NCBI RefSeq assembly: GCF_019399235.1
Contig: NZ_JAELVH010000030.1
Span: 1 to 36,691 of the forward strand
Reading direction: 5' to 3'
DNA length: 36,691 nucleotides
Source of the DNA: Streptomyces poriferorum
Lineage (GTDB): Bacteria; Actinomycetota; Actinomycetes; Streptomycetales; Streptomycetaceae
The translations under genes and the position numbers were made by a program. The notes under the pieces were generated by a model. The model was not told the origin of the DNA. It saw only the letters and a list, made by a program, of their open reading frames with translations, and did not search any database. The number at the start of each line of letters is the position of its first letter. Position 1 is the stretch's first letter. Of this stretch, positions 20,953-26,330 are shown in pieces.

Positions 20953-21953
20953 GTGACGCGGCGACAGCTCGACGATGGCCAGTGGAAGTTCATCGAGCCG
21001 TACTTGCCGCTCGGCGAGTACGGCCCCTACCCGGTGAAGCTGCGGGACCAGTTCGAGGGAATGATCTGGCGTTTCCGGTCCGGTGCCCAGTGGCGGGAGA
21101 CTGGCCCACCGTCTATGGCCGGTTTCGGGTCTGGCGCGATGCAGGGGTCTTCAGCGCACTGCTGGAGGGATTGATCGCCGAGGCCGCCCGGCGGGGGGAG
21201 ACCGACCTGGCGCTGGTCAGTGTGGACTCCACGACCGCCCGCGCCCATCACGATGCCGCCGGGATGCGCGTCAAACCCGAGGTGCTGGAGGCCCTTGAGG
21301 ATGCCGTGCGGGAACAGGAACGTGCCCGGCAAAAGGGGGCACCGGCGAGGAACAAAGGGCAGGGGTCGGCAGGAGACCCTGGCTGCGAAGAGCGGCGGCG
21401 TATCCGACGGCGGCGCAAAGCCCGCCTGAAACAGGCCCTGTTGGGCCGGTCCAGAGGCGGACTGACCTGCAAGGTTCATCTCGCTTCAGACCGCAGGTGC
21501 CGGCCGCTGTCGATCGTGATCACGGCCGGGCAGGCCGCCGACAGCCCGCAGTTCGTCTCCGTCCTGGGCAAGGTCCGTATCCGGCTGCCCGTCGGCCGCC
21601 CCCGGACCCGGCCCGGAGCAGTCGCGGGGGACAAGGCGTACTCCTCCCGCGCCAACCGCGCCTTCCTGCGTAAACGCGGCATCAAGGCCGTCATCCCGGA
21701 GAAGAAGGACCAGGCCGCGTACCGGAAGAACAAGGGCCACAGGGGCGGGCGGCCCGTCACTCACGACGCCGAGCTCTACAAGGACCGCAACACCGTCGAG
21801 CGCATGATCAACAAGCTGAAAGCTTGGCGCGGCATCGCCACCCGCTACGACAAGACCCCCGAAAGCTACGACGCCGGCCTCCACCTCCGAGCCTCCATGA
21901 TCTGGCTCAACGACCTCACCCGCGTCAACAACGCTCCGGGTCAATACACCTAG
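20953..21953 (+). pseudogene. IS5-family transposase, frame-broken
   Basis: Frame 1 (GTG at 20953 to about 21110) gives the N-terminal DUF4096-type domain (TRRQLDDGQWKFIEPYLPLG, DQFEGMIWRFRSGAQWRE). The rest lies in another frame (about 21095-21953): WPTVYGRFRVWRDAGVF, the first catalytic Asp in LVSVDSTTARAHHDAAGM, the second Asp in AGDKAYSSRANRAFLRK and the Glu in ERMINKLKAWRGIATRYDKT, a full DDE set. Some IS5-group elements express the two frames by programmed frameshifting. Here, however, several residues normally found between WRE and W(P/Q)TVY are missing, which suggests a small deletion and a dead gene. No right inverted end follows within 150 bp. Confidence 0.75.
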
Positions 21954-22346
21954 TGCCGGCCACCGGGCCCTGGCTTCGCTGGTCGGAGGCCGCTCTTCTG
22001 CTCGGGCGCATCTATGGGCGCACCGAGGTACATCGATGAGCGCAGGACCCGCTGGGATCGTCACTGACGGCGGCCCCCGACACCCGCCAGGCTGCCGGCA
22101 AATTTCCAGGAGGGCGCCCGCCTCCCGCTGGTACTGGGTGGGCAGCCACTGGCGGTCGGTACCCCGCGCGATCTGCCGCGCCTGCTCCACCGTCACCGTG
22201 TTCGCGCCCGTTGTTCTGCCCCGTCTTGATCCGTCTGCGTCCGTGGTCGTCGTTTCCGACATCACTGAGCTTCGCGGAACGGGGGCGCCCAAGACGGAGC
22301 GGGCCGTCGCGCCCCTGCTCGTACTGTTACTCGGCCCTGCCAGGGC
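21954..22346. other. Gap with IS tail and a gene remnant
   Basis: This 393-bp stretch follows the transposase stop. It holds no intact gene. 22088-22262 (minus) looks like the start of a lost gene. The IS right end should lie before it, but no sequence resembling the 63-bp end is present. The rest shows nothing recognisable. Confidence 0.5.
22088..22262 (-). pseudogene. 5' remnant of an unknown gene
   Basis: From the ATG at 22262 about 55-60 residues read as natural coding sequence (MSETTTTDADG, then VTVEQARQIARGTDRQWLP and TQYQREAGALLEICRQ). After this the frame loses sense towards the IS tail. I do not recognise the family. It is probably the start of a gene cut by the IS insertion or by a deletion next to it. 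No good ribosome site is seen. Confidence 0.3.
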
Positions 22347-23249
22347 TCACCCCGCCTGCGCCACATGGCTGTTGACGAACGCGGCGGCCTGGTCGAGGGC
22401 CTGGGCGGCCTCGTCGGCAATCGCGGCGAAGCCCTGGAAGACGTGCGGTGCCCCGGGGAAGGTCCGCAGGGTGACGGGGACGTCGGCGTGTGAGGCGTGC
22501 GTGGCCAGGCGCAGGGCGTCGTCGAGCAGGATCTCGCGCCCGCCGACCTGGATCAGCAGCGGCGGAAGTCCGCGCAGGTCGGCGTGGAGCGGGCTGGCCA
22601 GCGGGGTGCGCGGGTCCGCACCGGCGAGGTAGTCGGCGGCCCGGGTCCGCAGCGCGCGGGGGGTGAGCGCCGGATCGTCGTCGGTCCTGGCCTCCATGGT
22701 GGAGCCGGTCAGGGCGAGGTCCGTCCAAGGGGACATGACGGTCGCGGACGACGGCTGCGGCAGCCCCGCGTCGCGGATCGCGAGGAGCAGGGCGAGCGCG
22801 AGGCCGCCGCCCGCCGATTCACCCGTGACCGCGATCGACCCGGCGGGTATTCCCTGGTCGAGCAGCGCACGGTAGGCGGCGAGGGCGTCGTCCGTGGCGG
22901 CCGGGAAGGGGTGTTCGGGGGCGAGCCGGTAGTCGACCGAGTAGGCGTTGGCCCCGGTGCGGCGGGCGATCTCGGAGACCAGGCCCACACTGCCGGCGGC
23001 GGAGCCGATCGCGTAGGCGCCGCCGTGGAAGTACAGGACGGTGACGGCCGTCGGCCCGGGGGTACCGGCGCGCACCTCGACGGCGGGTACCCCGCCCAGC
23101 TCGGTGGTCCGGGTGCGAACGTCGCCGGGCAGCGGAACGGAGCCGAGCATCTCGTCGAAGACGACACGCATTTTCTCCACGTCACCGCCCAGGTCCAGCG
23201 GCGCGTGCCGCAACAGGTCGGATATGGAGTCCAGCTGACGTCGGGTCAT
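22347..23249 (-). CDS. Alpha/beta hydrolase, hormone-sensitive-lipase type
   Basis: A 300-residue cytoplasmic esterase-like enzyme of the HSL (GDXG) family. Visible are the oxyanion motif YFHGGAYAIGSAAG, the SYDYRLAPEHPFPAA-like stretch (VDYRLAPEHPFPAATDDALA), the nucleophile GESAGGGLALALLL, SPWTDLALTGST, and the catalytic Asp/His region (LLIQVGGREILLDDALRLA ... PHVFQGF). The substrate is a small ester, not readable from sequence. AAGGA 9 nt upstream supports the ATG at 23249; a GTG six codons earlier is possible. It follows the broken SDR by 52 bp on the same strand and was probably in one operon with it, controlled by the divergent LysR protein. Confidence 0.92.
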   Translation of the reverse strand: MTRRQLDSISDLLRHAPLDLGGDVEKMRVVFDEMLGSVPLPGDVRTRTTELGGVPAVEVRAGTPGPTAVTVLYFHGGAYAIGSAAGSVGLVSEIARRTGANAYSVDYRLAPEHPFPAATDDALAAYRALLDQGIPAGSIAVTGESAGGGLALALLLAIRDAGLPQPSSATVMSPWTDLALTGSTMEARTDDDPALTPRALRTRAADYLAGADPRTPLASPLHADLRGLPPLLIQVGGREILLDDALRLATHASHADVPVTLRTFPGAPHVFQGFAAIADEAAQALDQAAAFVNSHVAQAG

Positions 23250-23301
23250 GTCATCGGTTCCTTGCACTGAGGGACGAGGGAAGAAGGAGAGGGGAAGGGG
23301 G

Positions 23302-23959
23302 TCAGGCGATGCCGCCGTTACTGAACAGCACCTGGCCGTTGATCCAGCGGCCGCCGGGTCCGGCGAGGAAGGCGACGGCTTCCGCGATGTCCTCGGGGGT
23401 GCCGAGCCGTTCCAGGGGCGCGGCGGAGGCGATCTCGGCGATCAGGTCCCCTCTTGCTCGCCGCGTAGCCGCCGTAGCCGGGCTGCTGGAGCCGGGTCAC
23501 CGAGGTGGAGAAATTGATCAGCGCGCCGCCGGGGCGCAGGCGGCGAGCGGCGAGTTGGGAGACGACGAAGGTGCCGCGAACATTGACGCGGTACATCCGG
23601 TCGAACGTTTCGAGGTCCATCTCGGCGAGCGGGGCAAGCAGCATGATTCCGGCTGTGTTGACGACCGCGTCGACGCCGCCGAAACGGCTCTCCACCGTGT
23701 CGGAGAGACGGGTCATCTCGGCCGGTTCGGCGACGTCGCCGGGCAGAGCCACCGCCGTGCCGCCTGCCGCGGCGACGGACGTGACGGCCGCCTCGGCCTT
23801 CGCCGCGCTTCCCGCGCAGTGGATGACGGCGGTCATTCCGTCGGCGGCGAGGCGATGCGCGACCGCGCCGCCGATGCCGCCCGATCCGCCGATCACCACG
23901 GCCACCCTGGGCCGACCGGCATCTTTCCGCACCTCCGTGTCGGCTTCCGCACTGTTCAT
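23302..23959 (-). pseudogene. Short-chain dehydrogenase/reductase, internally deleted
   Basis: The N-terminal part is a normal SDR: VAVVIGGSGGIGGAVAHRLA (NAD(P)-binding Gly motif), then VNTAGIMLLAPL (NAG-type motif), STSV with the catalytic Ser, and YGGYAASK with the catalytic Tyr and Lys. Right after the Lys (about 23452) the frame changes. The true C-terminus then appears in another frame ([20 protein letters not shown], then [19 protein letters not shown], ending SNGGIA). About 40 residues usually found between them are missing. An out-of-frame deletion is the simplest reading, so the gene is dead. ATG at 23959. Confidence 0.85.
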
Positions 23960-24028
23960 GACCGCTCCCGTGATCCGATCCGGCCCCGACAGGGCCTGGC
24001 GTTGGGCCAACCCTCCGGCGCGGGCCAC

Positions 24029-24052
24029 TATTTGTCCAATGCATCACAAATA
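24029..24052. promoter_or_regulatory. LysR-type operator dyad
   Basis: TATTTGT (24029-24035) and ACAAATA (24046-24052) form a perfect 7-bp inverted repeat with a 10-nt spacer, in the gap between the divergent SDR and LysR genes. It has the T-N11-A character of LysR binding sites and is AT-rich against its surroundings. Confidence 0.7.
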
Positions 24053-24066
24053 TGTACGTTATTCAG

Positions 24067-24996
24067 ATGACGCATATGGAACGGGTCGATCTCAACCTGC
24101 TGGCCCCGCTGGCCGCGCTGCTGGAGGAGCGGCACGTTTCGCGCGCCGCCGAGGTCGCCGGGATGAGCCAGCCCGCGATGAGCCGGGCGCTGCAGCGGCT
24201 GCGGGACACGCTCGGCGACGACCTGCTGGTGCGCACGCCGCGCGGCTACCGGCTCACCCCGCGGGCCGAGCGCGTCCAGCGCGAGGTGCGGGCGGTTCTG
24301 CCGCGCCTGGAGAGCCTGTTCTCGCCGGAGGAGTACGACCCCGCCACGGCTGCCGAGACCTTCCGAGCCGCCGGGACCGACTACAGCAGGGTGTTCGCCC
24401 CTGCCGTGTTCCAGCGCGTCTTCCGGGAGTCACCGCGTTCTACGCTGCACTTCCGCAGCTGGCACGACGCGATCCACGAAGACCTGGACCGGGGCATCGT
24501 CGACCTGCTGTTCTACGCCAGGTCGGAGCCGGTCACCGCGCTGCGCACCGAGCACCTCTTCGACGACCGGTTCGTGTGCGTGCTCTGCGCGGACCACCCG
24601 CTGGCCGGGCTCCCGGAGATCACTCTGGACGCGTACTTGGAGGCCACGCACGTGATCGTCGGCACCTTCGGCGAGCGCCAGACCGCGATCGAGCGGCGGC
24701 TGGAGAAACTCGGGGCGCGCCGCCGGGCCGGGCTGACCGTGCCGTACCACTCCCTCGCCGCGCAGTCGGTCCCCAGCACCCGGCTGATCCTCACGCTGCC
24801 CGCACGACTGCTGACGGAGGAGCGTTCCGACCCGGGCATCCGGATTCTGCCCGCGCCCGAGGAAATCCGCTCGCTGCATTACGAGATGGCCTGGCATCCG
24901 CGCCTGGACGGCGACCTGGGCCAGCGCTGGCTCCGGGATGCCATCCGGGCCGTTACCGCCGAACTGCCAAACGTAGAGCGGGAGTTCATGGACTGA
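24067..24996 (+). CDS. LysR-family transcriptional regulator
   Basis: A 309-residue LysR regulator. The N-terminal HTH is clear (DLNLLAPLAALLEERHVSRA, then MSQPAMSRALQRLRDTLGDD, ending LLVRTPRGYRLTPRA). The effector domain follows, with FRAAGTDYSRVFAP, DRGIVDLLFY, DDRFVCVLCADHPLAG and a conserved C-terminal WHPRLDGDLGQRWLRDAI. It lies divergent from the SDR-hydrolase pair with a dyad between, so it most likely controls that pair and itself. ATG at 24067 is preferred; starts at 24052 or 24076 are possible, and no strong ribosome site is seen for any of them. Confidence 0.92.
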   Translation: MTHMERVDLNLLAPLAALLEERHVSRAAEVAGMSQPAMSRALQRLRDTLGDDLLVRTPRGYRLTPRAERVQREVRAVLPRLESLFSPEEYDPATAAETFRAAGTDYSRVFAPAVFQRVFRESPRSTLHFRSWHDAIHEDLDRGIVDLLFYARSEPVTALRTEHLFDDRFVCVLCADHPLAGLPEITLDAYLEATHVIVGTFGERQTAIERRLEKLGARRRAGLTVPYHSLAAQSVPSTRLILTLPARLLTEERSDPGIRILPAPEEIRSLHYEMAWHPRLDGDLGQRWLRDAIRAVTAELPNVEREFMD

Positions 24997-25132
24997 TGGG
25001 GCTGACGGGGCTGACGGCGGTGAGAGCGGCGATGCGGGTGTTCCTCAGGGCGTCGTACGGTCGTTCCCTGAACGGCAGTTGGGCCGATCCGCCCACGACA
25101 GGATGAAGACGCTACCTCGCCACAGCGACGTA

Positions 25133-25195
25133 CTACCCGAACCACCCCTGGACGGCAGCGGAATACAGATGTTGATCACGACATCACACAGGCCC
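25133..25195 (-). repeat. Right inverted end of the element
   Basis: Reverse complement of 20881-20943 except one base. Inward likeness continues weakly to about 25115 and covers the position equal to the transposase start codon, after which nothing of the transposase remains. It is the end of a second IS copy in inverse orientation. Confidence 0.9.
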
Positions 25196-25198
25196 CAG

Positions 25199-25220
25199 GG
25201 CGAACCTCGACACGGCCCCG
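25199..25220 (+). repeat. 22-bp direct repeat, right copy
   Basis: Identical to 20857-20878. Read in the frame of the SMC-like gene it repeats ANLDTAP and then continues open for 60 codons to a TGA at 25398-25400. Confidence 0.85.
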
Positions 25221-25436
25221 CCGACGGGAGGGGCCCGTCGTGAGTGGCCCCGCAGACGGGAGGGGCTCGTGCCGAGTCGGCCCCGCAGACGGGAGGGGCT
25301 CGGCGTGCGTCGCTCCGCAGGCGGAAGGGGCCGGGCGCGAGGGGCTCGGCGTGCGTCGCTCCGCAGGCGGAAGGGGCCGGGCGCGAGGGGCTCGTCGTGA
25401 GTCGCCCGCAGCCGGCAGGAGCCGGGCGCGGGTCAG
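25215..25436. repeat. GC-rich tandem repeat array (33-bp and 46-bp units)
   Basis: Three related units of 32-33 bp (25215-25246, 25247-25279, 25280-25312), each opening GCCCCGC(A/C)GACGGGAGGGG, are followed by two nearly identical 46-bp units (25313-25358, 25359-25404) and a decayed unit (25405-25436). The array lies between the inserted element and the stop of the next, convergent gene. Some units overlap the old 3' end of the SMC-like frame. It may fold as a terminator-like structure. Confidence 0.8.
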
Positions 25437-25927
25437 GCCCGGGAGAGCCGGCGGCCCGCGTCCCGTCGTCGTATCCGCGCCGCGTCCCGCTCGGCGGTCC
25501 GCGCCGCCCGTCGGGCCCTGCGCCGCTCGCGGCGCAGCCGCCGGGCCGAACTGCTGGGCACCGACACCACGCCGTTGCGCTGATTCCATACCTGCCGGGT
25601 GACCCACACGTCCAGCACCGACCATGTCGCGACCACCGTGCTGCCCACGCTGCTGAGCACCATCGGGAAGGCCAGCCATGAACCGGTCAGCGAGGCCAGG
25701 AACGCGACCATTGCCTGGATCAGGGTCAACGACGTGATGATCACAGCCCGCACGGCGGCCCTGCGCACGGGATCCGGCATCCGCCGGCGTGTGGCCGCCT
25801 CCTCGACCCAGAGCGGCTGCCGCGGCACCTCCGGCCCGCTCTGCGCAGCCGAAGCCGCGGTGCCCGCCTCCTTCGCCGTCCGGGCCGGTGGCACCTCCAC
25901 CGCACCGTGACGCTCCTGCGTGTCCAA
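25433..25927 (-). CDS. Small membrane protein with Arg-rich tail
   Basis: A 164-residue protein of unknown function. The first 55 residues are polar; residues about 58-110 hold two membrane helices (AVIITSLTLIQAMVAFLASL and AFPMVLSSVGSTVVATWSVL) with a short loop. The last 40 residues are very Arg-rich ([20 protein letters not shown]) and should lie in the cytoplasm. The start is uncertain: TTG at 25927 has GGGGAG about 10 nt upstream, and GTG at 25900 also has a CAGGAG nearby. It is divergent from the conservon and convergent with the SMC-like operon. Confidence 0.7.
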   Translation of the reverse strand: MDTQERHGAVEVPPARTAKEAGTAASAAQSGPEVPRQPLWVEEAATRRRMPDPVRRAAVRAVIITSLTLIQAMVAFLASLTGSWLAFPMVLSSVGSTVVATWSVLDVWVTRQVWNQRNGVVSVPSSSARRLRRERRRARRAARTAERDAARIRRRDAGRRLSRA

Positions 25928-26330
25928 CGCCTTTCAACTCCCCACCGCTGTCCGACTTCAGGGTTGCTGCCCCGCATGCACCCTTTCTACGCGGGCGGAC
26001 CGTCCCGTCCCGCCCCAGTGCACTCCTGCAGCTCTCCTGCCCCCGTACAGACAGACGAGTGCCGGACGGTGAAGATTCCCCCGGATCGGCACGGAACGAA
26101 GAGTTCCAGCCAACCGGCGGAGGGTGGAATATGCCGCTCTGATCGGCGTCTTCTGTCGCATTCGCGAATTTCATCTCCCGGAATACCGGGACAACTCATG
26201 GTCAACTCCCTGTAAGGCGGCCGAAAATCGTCCGGACGCGCCTTCGAGTTGTCTGTGTGTCGGTAGTAGGCTCGCGCCGTTTGTTGACGGAACACCATCC
26301 CCGCCCTGCGGGGCCGAGCTGGGGGAGGCC
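25928..26330. promoter_or_regulatory. Divergent gap upstream of the conservon
   Basis: A 403-bp gap between a leftward membrane protein gene and rightward cvnA. It is less GC-rich than the genes. It holds a candidate cvnA promoter (26243-26272), a dyad GGAAC-N5-GTTCC (26093-26107) and a CCCGG-AATA-CCGGG hairpin near 26177-26190. No gene is seen in it. Confidence 0.5.
26243..26272 (+). promoter_or_regulatory. Candidate promoter of the conservon
   Basis: TTCGAG (26243-26248), an 18-nt spacer and TAGGCT (26267-26272) fit the Streptomyces housekeeping pattern. It would give a leader of about 52 nt before cvnA. Confidence 0.45.

Larger units (their letters stand above)
20881..25195. mobile_element. 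IS-bounded 4.3-kb composite element
   Basis: The element begins and ends with a 63-bp inverted repeat (20881-20943 and 25133-25195; one mismatch). Degenerate likeness runs on inward for about 18 bp to the transposase start. The left part is an IS5-type copy (transposase at 20953-21953); the right part is only the corresponding end of a second, inverted copy. Between them lie an unknown gene fragment, an alpha/beta hydrolase, a decayed SDR and a LysR regulator. The IS copy's own right end could not be found. This fits a composite transposon whose IS copies have decayed, or a rearranged insertion. It sits exactly at the stop of the SMC-like gene. Confidence 0.65.

Noticed and set aside
22020..22060. 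Right inverted end of the IS5-type element
   Set aside because: CATCGATGAGCGCAGGACCC only faintly resembles the known end; too many mismatches and gaps to call.
25215..25436. Possible CRISPR array
   Set aside because: Units are contiguous with no unique spacers of even length, and no cas genes are near.
25240..25681. Rightward open frames over the tandem array
   Set aside because: Their sequence only mirrors the repeats and overlaps a better gene on the other strand.
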